From Paludibacteraceae bacterium (lineage in GTDB: Bacteria; Bacteroidota; Bacteroidia; Bacteroidales; Paludibacteraceae): a stretch of DNA of 59,917 nucleotides. Position numbers and translations under genes: made by a program. Shown piece after piece: positions 6,873 through 14,905 of the stretch (the stretch's first letter is position 1; every line of letters starts with the position of its first letter). The DNA lies in NCBI GenBank assembly GCA_017962085.1, contig JAGCWA010000021.1, positions 1 through 59,917 on the forward strand, given 5' to 3'. Below the pieces are notes generated by a model. It did not search any database, was not told where the DNA came from, and was given only the letters and a program-made list of their open reading frames with translations.

Positions 6873-8563
6873 TAAAAAAGAGCATCCATATCATTCTCTT
6901 CATCATAGCGGTCATCGCTGTCTACTTCATCTCGGAGCGGCACTTCTTCCGCATCGACCTGACCTCGGAGAAGCGTTATTCCCTCTCCGACAACACCAAG
7001 AACCTACTCGGCTCACTGGACGAGGAACTGGAGGTGAAGGTCTATCTGGACGGCGACCTCAACGCTGGCTTCCTGCGCCTACGCAAGGCCACCAAGGAGA
7101 TGCTGGACGAGTTCGACGCATACGCGGGGAAGAGGGTCCGCTACTCATTCGAGAACCCTTCCGCAGGCGCCACCAACGAGGAGCGCGACAAGAAATACGA
7201 AGAGCTGGAGAAACGTGGAATGCGGGGCATATTGGTCCACGACAGGGACCAGGAGGGTCAGGCCATGCAAAAGGTGGTCTTCCCTTGGATAGAGATCCTC
7301 TACAAGGGGAAAAGCCGTCCCGTCAACCTCCTGAAGAACGTACCGGACAAGTCGGGCGAGGAGAACCTCAACACCTCCATCGAGACGCTTGAATACGAAA
7401 TCACGGACGCCCTACGCCTCATGACCACGAAGCAGGTGCCTAAGGTGGCTTTCCTGGAGGGCCACGGAGAATGGGTGCAGCCGCTGGTGTACGACATGAC
7501 CCAAGCCTTGAGCCACTACTACCAAGTGGACAGAGGTGCCATCACCGACGACCCTTCCATCCTGAACGACTACAAGGCGCTCATCATCGCTGGACCTACG
7601 GAGGACTTCCCCGAGAAGGATAAATACGTGATCGACCAATACATCATGAAGGGAGGCAAGGTGCTCTGGCTAGTGGACGGAGCCCGCATCTCGCTGGATA
7701 GCCTCTCCACCGCCTCGCAAACCATCGGCATAGAGAACAAGCTGAACCTCAGCGACCAACTCTTCAACTACGGCGTGCGCATCAACGCGGACCTCGTGCA
7801 GGACGTGCAATGCCTACTGATCCCAGTGAACACGGCGCGCATGGGCGACCAGCCTAAGTACGAACCGATGCCTTGGTACTACTCACCGTTGGCGTTGGCG
7901 ACCCCTATCCACCCTATCTCCAAGAACCTGGCGCCCGTGAAGACGGAGTTCGTCAGCTCGATCGATTTCGTGAACGAGGAAATGGACGTGAAGAAGACTC
8001 CGCTGCTCGTCACCTCGACCGGTACGCACGTGCAGAACATCCCTTCCGTCGTCAGCATGGATGTCATCAACGTGGAAAAGAACGGTTACTACTTCAACAA
8101 GCATAATATCATCCTCGGAGCCGTGCTGGAGGGCGTTTTCCCTTCCGTCTTCAAGAACAGGATGGTCCCTCAGGGCGTGACGACGTCAGACCCGATGCTG
8201 ACGGAGAGCAAACCGACCAAGATGGTTGTCATCGCGGATGGCGACGTCATCCGAAACGATGTGCAGGGAAAGGGTGAGAACATGAACATCCTACCGCTCG
8301 GCTACGACCGCTACATGAACCAACAATTCAGCAACAAGGAGCTGCTCCTCAACGCTGTGAACTACCTCACGGACGACGACGGATGGATGGCCCTCCGCTC
8401 ACGGGAGATCAAACTGCGCCTGCTGAACAAACCCGCCATCATCGGCCAACGCACCTTCTGGCAGATCGCCAACATAGCGCTGCCGCTCGTCCTCCTCGGA
8501 CTTTTCGGGGTATGTTTCAACTTTATCAGGAAGAAAAGATACACCAAGGAACTAAAAAAGTGA
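6869..8563 (+). CDS. gldG: GldG, ABC-transporter-associated membrane protein
   Basis: The product (about 564 residues) has one N-terminal membrane anchor (IIKKSIHIILFIIAVIAVYF-like). It then has a large extracytoplasmic domain of the DUF4350/ABC_transp_aux type (RYSLSDNTKNLL, DALRLMTTKQVPKVAFLEGHGE, LIIAGPTEDFPEKDKYVIDQYIMKGGKVLWLVDG), and a C-terminal membrane helix (IANIALPLVLLGLFGVCFNF) with a basic tail. I chose the ATG at 6869 because it overlaps the gldD stop as ATGA; an ATG at 6863 is also in frame. GldG normally pairs with the ABC permease GldF and ATPase GldA. No gldF precedes it here; gldD does. A hairpin begins directly after its stop. Confidence 0.85.
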   Translation: MIKKSIHIILFIIAVIAVYFISERHFFRIDLTSEKRYSLSDNTKNLLGSLDEELEVKVYLDGDLNAGFLRLRKATKEMLDEFDAYAGKRVRYSFENPSAGATNEERDKKYEELEKRGMRGILVHDRDQEGQAMQKVVFPWIEILYKGKSRPVNLLKNVPDKSGEENLNTSIETLEYEITDALRLMTTKQVPKVAFLEGHGEWVQPLVYDMTQALSHYYQVDRGAITDDPSILNDYKALIIAGPTEDFPEKDKYVIDQYIMKGGKVLWLVDGARISLDSLSTASQTIGIENKLNLSDQLFNYGVRINADLVQDVQCLLIPVNTARMGDQPKYEPMPWYYSPLALATPIHPISKNLAPVKTEFVSSIDFVNEEMDVKKTPLLVTSTGTHVQNIPSVVSMDVINVEKNGYYFNKHNIILGAVLEGVFPSVFKNRMVPQGVTTSDPMLTESKPTKMVVIADGDVIRNDVQGKGENMNILPLGYDRYMNQQFSNKELLLNAVNYLTDDDGWMALRSREIKLRLLNKPAIIGQRTFWQIANIALPLVLLGLFGVCFNFIRKKRYTKELKK

Positions 8564-8586
8564 GTTCATCCAATCATTGGACGAAC
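8564..8586 (+). terminator. Hairpin immediately after gldG
   Basis: GTTC-A-TCCAAT, one base, ATTGGA-C-GAAC forms an 11-bp stem with a single mismatch and a one-base centre, starting at the base after the gldG stop. There is no clear T-run. It sits between convergent gldG and serB and may act as a terminator or 3' stabiliser. Confidence 0.45.
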
Positions 8587-8635
8587 CCACCTGAACCATA
8601 TATGAGGGCATTCCGCCCCGCCACACACCGTCACC

Positions 8636-9862
8636 CTACACGAGCGACTCGATGTGGGAATCCCTAAACCCAAGGAAATATAGGATACCATCCAACCCGA
8701 TGGTGGAGATCGCTTGTTGTGCGTTCGCCTTCACCTTAGGCTTCGCATGGAAGGCGATGCCCAAGCCCGCCAAGTTCAGCATCGGGAGGTCATTCGCACC
8801 GTCCCCGACCGCAATCACCTGTTCCAGCTCGATCTTCTCCACCTGTGCGATAAGGTTCAGCAACTCCGCCTTGCGCTTACCGTCCACGATATCACCCACA
8901 TAGTTGCCCGTCAGCTTACCATCCACAATCTCCAACTGGTTGGCATAGACATAATCGACACCGAAACGTTTCTGCAGATAACGGCCGAAGTAGGTGAAAC
9001 CACCGGAGAGGATCGCTATCTTGAAGCCGCAACGCTTCAGCACACCCATCAGACGGTCGGCGCCGTCCATGATCGGCAGGTTCTCGGCTATATTGCGCAT
9101 CACAGACTCGTCCAACCCCTTCAGCAGCGCCACACGGCGACGGAAGCTCTCGCTGAAATCGATCTCACCACGCATGGCAGACTCCGTGATGGCGCGCACT
9201 TGGTCGCCCACGCCGGCGCGGTCCGCCAGCTCATCGATCACCTCCGTCTTGATCAGCGTGGAATCCATATCGAAGCATACCAAGCGACGGTTGCGGCGGT
9301 AGAGGTCATCCTTCTGGAAGGAGATGTCCACATTCTCCTGCGAGGAGATCTCCATGAAACGTTGGGAGAGCGCCTCCTTGTCCAACAACTGCCCGCGCAC
9401 GGAGAACTCGATGCAGGAACGCACGTTCTCCAGCTCCCGCACGTCCAACGAAGGACGACCGGAAAGACGCTTGATGGAGTCGATGTTGAGGTGTTGCTCC
9501 GCCACCGCCTTGGAGACCAAAGCCATCTGGCGCGCCGTGATCGCATGGCCCAACATCGTGACGACGTAGCGGTGACGACCCTGCTTGCCCGCCCACTCGT
9601 TGTACTCGTCCGACGAGACAGGCGAGAAGCGCACCTGGATGCCCAGTTCGGAGCATTTGAAGAGAATCTCCTTCATGATGTTACCCGAATCGTTCGAGTC
9701 ATCAATCTTCACCAAGAAACCCAACGACAACGTGTGGTGGATGTCCGCCTGGCCCACATCCAGGATGGTGGTGCCATATCTACCCAAAATCTCCGTCACG
9801 GAAGCAGTCACACCAGGACGATCCTCTCCATGTATGCTAATCAATATAATCTCACTAACCAT
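8636..9862 (-). CDS. serB: Phosphoserine phosphatase with N-terminal ACT domains
   Basis: This enzyme dephosphorylates O-phosphoserine to serine, the last step of the phosphorylated serine pathway. The 408-residue product has two ACT-like regulatory domains (residues about 3-85, starting EIILISIHGEDRPGVTASV, and about 97-175). A HAD phosphatase domain follows, with the DxDST motif FDMDST (Asp198 nucleophile, Asp200), LSGGFTYF, a conserved Lys in GKRKAELL and AVGDGANDLPML. The ACT half suggests feedback by an amino acid, probably serine; that is a family inference. It is transcribed alone and leftwards, convergent with the gld operon. An upstream promoter box at 9938-9945 supports the ATG at 9862. 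Confidence 0.95.
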   Translation of the reverse strand: MVSEIILISIHGEDRPGVTASVTEILGRYGTTILDVGQADIHHTLSLGFLVKIDDSNDSGNIMKEILFKCSELGIQVRFSPVSSDEYNEWAGKQGRHRYVVTMLGHAITARQMALVSKAVAEQHLNIDSIKRLSGRPSLDVRELENVRSCIEFSVRGQLLDKEALSQRFMEISSQENVDISFQKDDLYRRNRRLVCFDMDSTLIKTEVIDELADRAGVGDQVRAITESAMRGEIDFSESFRRRVALLKGLDESVMRNIAENLPIMDGADRLMGVLKRCGFKIAILSGGFTYFGRYLQKRFGVDYVYANQLEIVDGKLTGNYVGDIVDGKRKAELLNLIAQVEKIELEQVIAVGDGANDLPMLNLAGLGIAFHAKPKVKANAQQAISTIGLDGILYFLGFRDSHIESLV

Positions 9863-9937
9863 TAATCTCTCTTACTTAATTATTTAGGTTTATCCAATCA
9901 CACCCTGTCACACCAGAGTAGTTTCACAAACAGGGCG

Positions 9938-9945
9938 CAAAGGTA
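9938..9945 (-). promoter_or_regulatory. serB promoter -7 box
   Basis: Minus-strand TACCTTTG matches the Bacteroidota -7 consensus. It lies 76 nt upstream of the serB ATG, and no other gene lies between. Confidence 0.5.
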
Positions 9946-10043
9946 CAACATTAACCGCACATATGGAACAATCAGCACCTGCCAAATTACCGCGGAATAG
10001 CCATAAATAAAGCGTTTTTTAACATTAGGAGGGAGGAACCCTC

Positions 10044-10074
10044 TTGGAAGTGCAGGCGGATTCGCGTAACTTTG
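10044..10074 (+). promoter_or_regulatory. Promoter of the PNPOx-fold gene
   Basis: TTG at 10044-10046, a 20-nt spacer and TAACTTTG at 10067-10074 form a good Bacteroidota promoter. The leader to the ATG at 10172 is about 90 nt. Confidence 0.55.
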
Positions 10075-10171
10075 TGAAAACCGCAATACCTGTACGGATG
10101 AAGATGTACCCAAGTCAGGACATACATACGAAGAGATTGGGGGATGTAGATAACAATAAAAAATTCACACA

Positions 10172-10600
10172 ATGACAAAAGAAGAGCTATTCAAACTGAT
10201 GAACGAACATCCAGTGATGTACGTTGCGACCAATGACAACGGGCAGCCTCACGTACGAGGCATATTGATGTACAAAGCCGACGAGGAAGGCATCGTGTTC
10301 CATACCGGAGTGACGAAGGATCTATACCGCCAGTTGGTGGCCGACCCGCGCGCCGAGGTGTGCTTCTCCTGCGGCAAGTACCAGATACGTGTGGAAGGCA
10401 AATTCGAGCTCGTCGAGGATAGAGCATTGAAGGAAGAGATCGTCAACCACCCGTCACGCCAGTTCCTCCAGCCTTGGAGAGCACAGCAAGGCGACGAGGC
10501 GTTCTTCGCCTTCCTTCAGGTGTTCCGCATGCGGCACGGCAAAGCGCACGCATGGTGCATGGAGGACAACTTCAAGCCAAAAGAGTACGTGATATTGTAA
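10172..10600 (+). CDS. Pyridoxamine 5'-phosphate oxidase-fold flavin-binding protein
   Basis: The 142-residue product has the split-barrel flavin-binding fold. An N-terminal helix is followed by PVMYVATNDNGQPHVRGILMY and IVFHTGVTKDLYRQLVADPRAEVCF. It then has the strand RVEGKFELVEDRALKEEIV and a C-terminal strand ending KPKEYVIL. Proteins of this small type bind FMN and reduce or oxidise diverse substrates; the true substrate is not evident. It is a single gene with its own promoter and is followed by a GC-rich hairpin. A clear but broken copy of its middle section lies at 17742-17810, on the other side of the accessory island. The downstream fragment at 10695-10803 also has an intact relative there. 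Confidence 0.85.
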   Translation: MTKEELFKLMNEHPVMYVATNDNGQPHVRGILMYKADEEGIVFHTGVTKDLYRQLVADPRAEVCFSCGKYQIRVEGKFELVEDRALKEEIVNHPSRQFLQPWRAQQGDEAFFAFLQVFRMRHGKAHAWCMEDNFKPKEYVIL

Positions 10601-10606
10601 GAGAAT

Positions 10607-10633
10607 GCCGCCCGGAGAGAGACTTCGGGCGGC
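10607..10633 (+). terminator. GC-rich hairpin after the PNPOx-fold gene
   Basis: GCCGCCCG and CGGGCGGC form a perfect 8-bp stem around an 11-nt loop, seven bases after the stop codon. It is not followed by a strong T-tract, so it is a terminator-like structure at the border of the AT-rich island. Confidence 0.55.
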
Positions 10634-10694
10634 GATTCGTTGTGCGCCCACTTCAGCCAACCATTGACGAATTGGTTCCGCCTTCTTGGGAAGA

Positions 10695-10803
10695 AATCAA
10701 GTCTGTTGCGGATGTCACCTTCGTATGCAAAAAAGGAGACGCATGCGGAGAGGGAGGAAGTTATACTCCCCATGCCCACACGGAGCACGGAGAGTTTTGT
10801 TAA
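10695..10803 (+). pseudogene. Fragment related to the unknown gene at 19404-19952
   Basis: In this stretch the plus strand encodes a short segment with KKGDACGEGGS followed by a stop. It resembles KAGACGDGGS in the unknown protein at 19404. The DNA alignment from TTCGTATGC onward is closer than the protein alignment because the frame shifts at a run of six A. No plausible start exists in this frame outside the PNPOx gene. I read it as a broken copy. Confidence 0.4.
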
Positions 10804-11088
10804 TTAATCGAGCACATAGGCCTGACTCATATAGACCCTCTTCACGAGAGTTGTGCACAGCTTGTTTAACGCCTTGTTCAGGGATTTCTGCTCGCACTTG
10901 TCGAGGGCGGTGTAAGCACTGCCGTGTTCCTTGAGGAAATCGTCAAGCACATCCTTGGAGATAAATAGAGAAAACAACCCCTGATCTCTTGTCCAAAAAA
11001 TCTTCCTATACTCCCTTTGAATGGGAATTATTTTCCTACATTTGCAAGTATATGCAAACATACAATCCTCAAGATGTTGAGCGGGCAA
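10804..11088 (-). CDS. Unrecognised small protein or fragment, minus strand
   Basis: A 94-codon minus-strand frame ends with a protein-like stretch (KDVLDDFLKEHG ... KCEQKSLNKALNKLCTTLVKRVYM) that looks helical and basic. Its first part overlaps a convincing plus-strand promoter (TACATTTG at 11037-11044) and reads less like protein, so the true start may be internal or the gene may be 5'-truncated. I recognise no family. Placement between a fragment and a duplicated promoter in an AT-rich, decayed zone favours a remnant. It could still be a functional small gene. Confidence 0.3.
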   Translation of the reverse strand: MPAQHLEDCMFAYTCKCRKIIPIQREYRKIFWTRDQGLFSLFISKDVLDDFLKEHGSAYTALDKCEQKSLNKALNKLCTTLVKRVYMSQAYVLD

Positions 11089-11184
11089 TAAAATTATGAC
11101 ACAAGAGAATAAAGAGAGATTGATTCAATTACTCAGTAATCTTCCTGGACTTCCTCTGATTGGGGGATTATTTTTTTACATTTG
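11037..11184 (+). promoter_or_regulatory. Two similar promoters, 140 bp apart
   Basis: TACATTTG occurs at 11037-11044 and again at 11177-11184. Each is preceded by a related ATTATTTT segment and followed by GCA(A)GTAT. They look like duplicated promoters. The first is followed by only a 15-codon frame and the unrecognised ORF at 11096; the second leads towards the truncated RhuM gene. Confidence 0.4.
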
Positions 11185-11350
11185 CAGTATGCTTCATGGT
11201 GTACAGACGAACAAGGAGAAATGTCAGGTAAACCATACGGAACCTTTGTTAGAAAGAAACTTCAGCCTGCAGATTAGATGTTTCTATCACACCAAACATC
11301 ATTTGTCCGACGCTATTAGAATAATTCGAACACTTTCGGACAAATGGTAA
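11096..11350 (+). CDS. Doubtful short ORF, unknown
   Basis: An 84-codon frame opens 50 nt after the first duplicated promoter. The start (MTQENKERLIQLLSNL) looks like a real N-terminus, but the second duplicated promoter lies inside the frame and the remainder has no recognisable character. I recognise no family. It is probably the beginning of a lost gene fused to non-coding DNA, and no function can be proposed. Confidence 0.2.
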   Translation: MTQENKERLIQLLSNLPGLPLIGGLFFYICSMLHGVQTNKEKCQVNHTEPLLERNFSLQIRCFYHTKHHLSDAIRIIRTLSDKW

Positions 11351-11387
11351 TACTTACAAAATTCAATAACATTAAGAGACTCATATA

Positions 11388-11738
11388 ATGGAAGAACAAA
11401 ATAATCCTATAGTAATATACCAAAGTGAGGATGGTAATACTCGCATTGAGGTAAAGCTCGAAAACGAGACCGTTTGGCTTACGCAACAACAATTGTGCGA
11501 TTTGTATCAGACTGGCAAATCAAATGTTAGTGAACATATTAAGCACATTTTTGAAGAAGGCGAGCTAGACGAAAATTCAGTTGTTCGGAAATTCCGAACA
11601 ACTGCATCTGACGGGAAAACTTACAATGTGACATTCTATAATCTTGACATGATTATTTCCCTCGGCTATCGTGTTCACAGCAGGGTTGCGACTCATTTCC
11701 GCAAATGGGCAACTCTCCCGTTAAACAAGCATATCTAG
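11388..11738 (+). pseudogene. RhuM-family protein, truncated after 116 residues
   Basis: The product matches the conserved N-terminal half of RhuM-family proteins: YQSEDGNTRIEVKLENETVW, LTQQQLCDLYQT, SNVSEHIKHIFEEGELDENS, RKFRT, FYNLDMIISLGYRV and FRKWAT. Full members are about 330 residues. Here homology stops just after FRKWAT, where the family continues into KEYI-like sequence, and the frame ends after LPLNKHI. The family is common on islands and near toxin-antitoxin genes, with an uncertain role. Within the gene, positions 11578-11604 form a perfect 13-bp inverted repeat over the RKFR codons. I call it a 3'-deleted pseudogene; a short functional form cannot be excluded. Confidence 0.75.
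11578..11604. repeat. Perfect palindrome inside the rhuM-like gene
   Basis: CAGTTGTTCGGAA (11578-11590), one A, then TTCCGAACAACTG (11592-11604). This is a 13-bp perfect inverted repeat with a single-base centre, encoding the conserved VVRKFRTT segment. Confidence 0.8.
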
Positions 11739-11840
11739 ACAACATCAAAGCTATAAGCAAAAAGGGTGGAAAGCAATAGAAATAGAGACCAACTTAACTT
11801 ACTAAAGGAGGGGAATGGGTTCTTCTTAAAAGAACAAAAT

Positions 11841-11888
11841 AATTGCACTAATAATTGTACCAATAATTGTACCAATAATTGTACCAAT
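11841..11888 (+). repeat. 12-bp tandem repeat, four units
   Basis: AATTGTACCAAT is repeated three times exactly, preceded by one variant, AATTGCACTAAT. The array lies in a 70-codon frame (11766-11978), where it encodes a tetrapeptide N-N-C-T repeat. The flanking residues (IEGSTVTEVEAQLLFDD) resemble a linker from a larger protein, so the frame is probably a remnant. Repeats of 12 bp keep frame and resemble in period, not sequence, the coding array at 13469-13504. Confidence 0.7.
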
Positions 11889-12097
11889 GTTATTACCCAT
11901 TCCACTGCCATTGAGGGCAGTACAGTGACCGAAGTGGAGGCTCAATTGCTGTTTGATGACCGAAAAGGAGGAATTTGATAAAGCATTTGTTATACGCAAA
12001 TTCCCATGCAATGATAACTTTTTTTGAGCATTATACGATGTTGTAACTCATGGTTCCATGTTTGTGGGGTTAAATGGAAAAAATCACTTGCGATTTC

Positions 12098-12125
12098 TTG
12101 ATATTGAAAATATCCTTTACCTTTG
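12098..12125 (+). promoter_or_regulatory. Island-type promoter A, with GATATT/AATATC dyad
   Basis: TTG at 12098-12100 and TACCTTTG at 12118-12125 frame a spacer holding the perfect dyad GATATT (12100-12105), GAA, AATATC (12109-12114). The same arrangement recurs at 14906-14934 and partly at 19340-19366. It serves the AlbA_2 gene at 12251. The stretch between the rhuM remnant and this gene holds otherwise only the 12-bp repeat and its short frame. Confidence 0.6.
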
Positions 12126-12250
12126 TAGAAGATCTGTTATGGAATATACAAGTGAATAGAATTTGAAAAAAGACAATAATATACACATGCCTGAAGAAAT
12201 CATGTCAAACATAAAGCAAAATAAAAATTAATCAAGAGGAATAGGCAGAT

Positions 12251-13711
12251 ATGATGACAATAGAAGAAATGCAGGCTCGCAAAGAATGCCAGACGTTTGA
12301 TTGTAAGAGCATTCAGATTGACCCCAAAGCATTGGCAATACCCATTGTGGCAATGGCTAATGCCGATGGTGGTGTGCTTGCTATCGGTATTTCTGACAAG
12401 ACTCGAAAAATTGAGGGTGTTGATGGGAACGAGGAACGACTGAACGAGTTGCTTCGTGTTCCTTTCGACTTCTGCAATCCGTCTGTTAAAGTTAGGTGCG
12501 AGTATCTGCCATGCACGGATTATAATGGTCGGGGGAATCGCATTCTGCTGATGCACATCCCTGCAAGTGTTCAACTTCACACCAATCAGGCAGATGAATG
12601 TTTCATGCGCGTAGGCGACAAAAGTAAAAAACTTAACTTTGAGGAACGTATGCAACTACTCTATGACAAGGGCGAACGGTACTATGAAGATAAGGATGTT
12701 TATGGTGCTACCATCGATGATGTTGACATGAATCTCGTTAATGAATACATCAGTGTCATTGGTTATGGGAAGTTAGGCATGGAGTTTCTGCGAGAGAATA
12801 ACGACTTTGTTACAGAGGTAGATGGTCAGCAGAAAATAAGCACGGCATGCATCCTTCTCTTCGGCAAAAATCCGCAACGGTTCTTCCCCCGTGCCCGGAC
12901 TCGCTTCATCCGTTATGAAGGAAAAGAGGAAAAAGTAGGTAGGGAAATGAATGTTATCAAGGATGTGACATTCGAGGGTGCCATCCTTCAGCAGGTTCGA
13001 AGCACTATCGACTATCTAGAGACTCAGGTTAGCGAACATTCATTCCTTGGCGAACATGGCGTTTTCGTCACTCGTCGCAACTACTCAAAGTATGCCATAC
13101 AAGAGATGGTGGTCAACAGTTGCTGCCACAGAGCCTACAACATAAAGGGGACGGAGATACAGATAAAAATGTTTGATGATCGTATTGTCTTCGAGACGCC
13201 AGGAGATCTGCCAGGGTTGGTACGACCAGACAACATTCGTCACACCCACTTCTCCCGTAATCCCAAGATAGCCCAATACCTAAAGGCATACAAGTATGTC
13301 AAGGAGTTTGGTGAGGGTGTTGACCGTATCTGTAGAGAGTTGGAAACAAAAGGTTGTGCCATACCATCGTTCCATGCCGATGCTTTCATTCTAAAGGCAA
13401 CGTTGATGGCAGAATGGACAACAGAAAAGGAGTTTGACCGCCCCAATTCCTTAAAAGACGAACTGGGTACTACCCAGAAAACTACCCAGAAAACTACCCA
13501 GAAACTTTCGGAAATCCAACAAAGGATAGTTGATTGTTTGGAAAACAATCCATCAGCAGGCCGTAAAGAACTTGCTATACAAATTGGAGATATAACAGAG
13601 GACGGTATAAAATATCATCTCAAAAAACTTCAACAAAAAGGTGTGATTACACGTGTTGGCAGTGACAAAGGTGGACATTGGGAGATTGTGAAACACATCT
13701 GTGGAGAATAA
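12251..13711 (+). CDS. AlbA_2 / RecG-related ATPase-like protein with C-terminal winged helix
   Basis: This 486-residue protein belongs to the widespread Schlafen-AlbA_2 group (often annotated RecG-like or ATP-dependent DNA helicase related, COG2865). The N-terminal AlbA_2 domain covers about residues 5-130 (ECQTFDCKSIQIDP, AIPIVAMANADGGVLAIGI, CFMRVGDKSKKL). A GHKL-like ATP-binding segment follows at about 280-385 (YAIQEMVVNSCCHRAY, IKMFDDRIVFETPGDLPG, FGEGVDRICRE). A linker with three T-T-Q-K repeats leads to a C-terminal winged helix (IQQRIVDCLENNP ... GGHWEIV). The linker is encoded by three exact 12-bp repeats, which could change length without frameshift. Such genes are commonly found in defence islands and may be regulators or nucleases; the role here is unknown. 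ATGs at 12251 and 12254 are equally plausible. Confidence 0.85.
   Translation: MMTIEEMQARKECQTFDCKSIQIDPKALAIPIVAMANADGGVLAIGISDKTRKIEGVDGNEERLNELLRVPFDFCNPSVKVRCEYLPCTDYNGRGNRILLMHIPASVQLHTNQADECFMRVGDKSKKLNFEERMQLLYDKGERYYEDKDVYGATIDDVDMNLVNEYISVIGYGKLGMEFLRENNDFVTEVDGQQKISTACILLFGKNPQRFFPRARTRFIRYEGKEEKVGREMNVIKDVTFEGAILQQVRSTIDYLETQVSEHSFLGEHGVFVTRRNYSKYAIQEMVVNSCCHRAYNIKGTEIQIKMFDDRIVFETPGDLPGLVRPDNIRHTHFSRNPKIAQYLKAYKYVKEFGEGVDRICRELETKGCAIPSFHADAFILKATLMAEWTTEKEFDRPNSLKDELGTTQKTTQKTTQKLSEIQQRIVDCLENNPSAGRKELAIQIGDITEDGIKYHLKKLQQKGVITRVGSDKGGHWEIVKHICGE
13469..13504 (+). repeat. 12-bp coding repeat, three units, inside the AlbA_2 gene
   Basis: ACTACCCAGAAA is repeated three times exactly, giving the T-T-Q-K linker. 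The 12-bp unit preserves frame on slippage. The related minus-strand remnant at 4456-4725 has an equivalent T-T-E-K array with two stop codons in it. Confidence 0.85.
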
Positions 13712-13814
13712 CATCGATAAGGCGTTGGCATTTATTACCAAGAATAACATGTCGGAATAAATAATTGATGGCGTGTACCTATGCCTAAAATCGATTTTTA
13801 TAAACGGAACCCCT

Positions 13815-14033
13815 AAGGTGGACAGAAAAGGTGGACAGAAAACTCGTGAAGCCATTCTGTCGCTCATCACAGAGAATCCACAAATCACCTCCATGCAAAT
13901 GGCGGAAAGACTCGGCATAAACCGTAGTGCCATCTCCAAGCACCTCAAACGTATGCAAGCGGAAGGTGTCGTTCGTCGCATAGGCCCGGACAAGGGCGGA
14001 CACTGGGAGGTGGGTCATAACACAAACGGATAA
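13815..14033 (+). pseudogene. Winged-helix remnant 2, C-terminus of an AlbA_2-type protein
   Basis: Starting around KVDRKGGQKTREAI, this frame encodes a linker piece and a complete winged helix (ILSLITENPQITSMQMAERLGINRSAISKHLKRMQ ... RRIGPDKGGHWEV) ending in a stop. The last residues parallel GSDKGGHWEIV of the intact upstream gene, but the DNA is clearly diverged, so it is not a fresh duplication. The frame is open from 13773 (86 codons) but has no AlbA_2 or ATPase part. It could act as a solitary DNA-binding protein; I favour a remnant. Confidence 0.55.
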
Positions 14034-14107
14034 AATCCTCTTACTCGAAAAGGAGGAAATTATCATGTTGCATTACATCGTTCCTTAAGGTACGGCAAAA
14101 AAGTGAT

Positions 14108-14176
14108 AGTATTACACACATTCGCTATGTAGGTAGCGGATATAGTGGTTATTGGGAGGTGTTTGACGATAAATAA
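14108..14176 (+). pseudogene. Winged-helix remnant 3
   Basis: A 22-codon stretch ends with the wing of the same domain type (SITHIRYVGSGYSGYWEVF) and then a stop. Nothing upstream in the frame continues the domain. It is the third successive C-terminus of this type in about 700 bp. Confidence 0.4.
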
Positions 14177-14399
14177 AAACACGAAATAAGGAAAGAGCCC
14201 TTGTTGAATAACGAGCGTACATACAAATACGAGAGTAAAAAATTGAACAAAACACAATAAAAGAGAAGAAAATCACATTCCTTTTGAGTGTATCTTACGT
14301 GGTTTTCATAATTAATTCGTATCTTCGAAGCACATCCAGACATACCTTCTCCCGAAGAAGATGTGACAACAGCTAACCAAACTTGCCACAATGTAAGAA

Positions 14400-14777
14400 A
14401 TGCAAAAAATTGGCTTAAAAGGTAGACGTTATATACCTTTAATGGCAAAAACTTGCAAAAACAAAGGGCAATTCCTCACCTATTTCACCAAGCTATTTGT
14501 AGAGGAAGTTACGTACAATATTCGTTTCCTCACAGAACGAGGGAATAATGTATGGTGGTTCGATGGTGAGCGAGTGAACTTCCGCAGCGACTCAACAAGC
14601 AAGATCCTCAATCTTATGTATGCTGCCCCAGACATCACAATTCAGAAGCTATCAAATGAGGTGGGTATCAACGTTGCAGCCGTAAACAAGCAACTGAAGC
14701 AGCTGACCACCAAAGGCTACATACAACGAGTAGAGAAAGATGGCACATGGCGACTAATTATCACGCCATCGGTATAA
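14400..14777 (+). CDS. Winged-helix protein or remnant 4
   Basis: This is a 125-codon frame. Residues about 60-125 form a winged helix (KILNLMYAAPDITIQKLSNEVGINVAAVNKQLKQL ... RVEKDGTWRLI) that resembles the preceding three remnants. The first 60 residues (LTYFTKLFVEEVTYNIRFLTERGNNVWWFDG) are not from a domain I recognise, and the start is not well supported. A weak TATCTTCG promoter box lies at about 14321. It could be a small transcription factor, or the decayed end of another multi-domain protein. Its position directly upstream of the structured RNA and SIR2 genes makes a regulatory role conceivable, but nothing in the sequence proves it. Confidence 0.4.
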   Translation: MQKIGLKGRRYIPLMAKTCKNKGQFLTYFTKLFVEEVTYNIRFLTERGNNVWWFDGERVNFRSDSTSKILNLMYAAPDITIQKLSNEVGINVAAVNKQLKQLTTKGYIQRVEKDGTWRLIITPSV

Positions 14778-14905
14778 ATTTAGCACGGAATACCGACATC
14801 ATCCAACCACTTCCCGACCGGTCCCCAAATCCATGATCAATCCGTCTATATGATACTTGGAATTAAGCGCGGGAACGTGCTTATGAAAAAATCACACGCA
14901 CATTC

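Noticed and set aside
8714-9865. 383-codon frame on the plus strand
   Set aside because: Antisense of serB; no motif and shadow-type composition.
11766-11978. Real gene with N-N-C-T repeats
   Set aside because: No recognisable domain, no supported start, and the repeat is explained by DNA slippage; kept only as a repeat feature.
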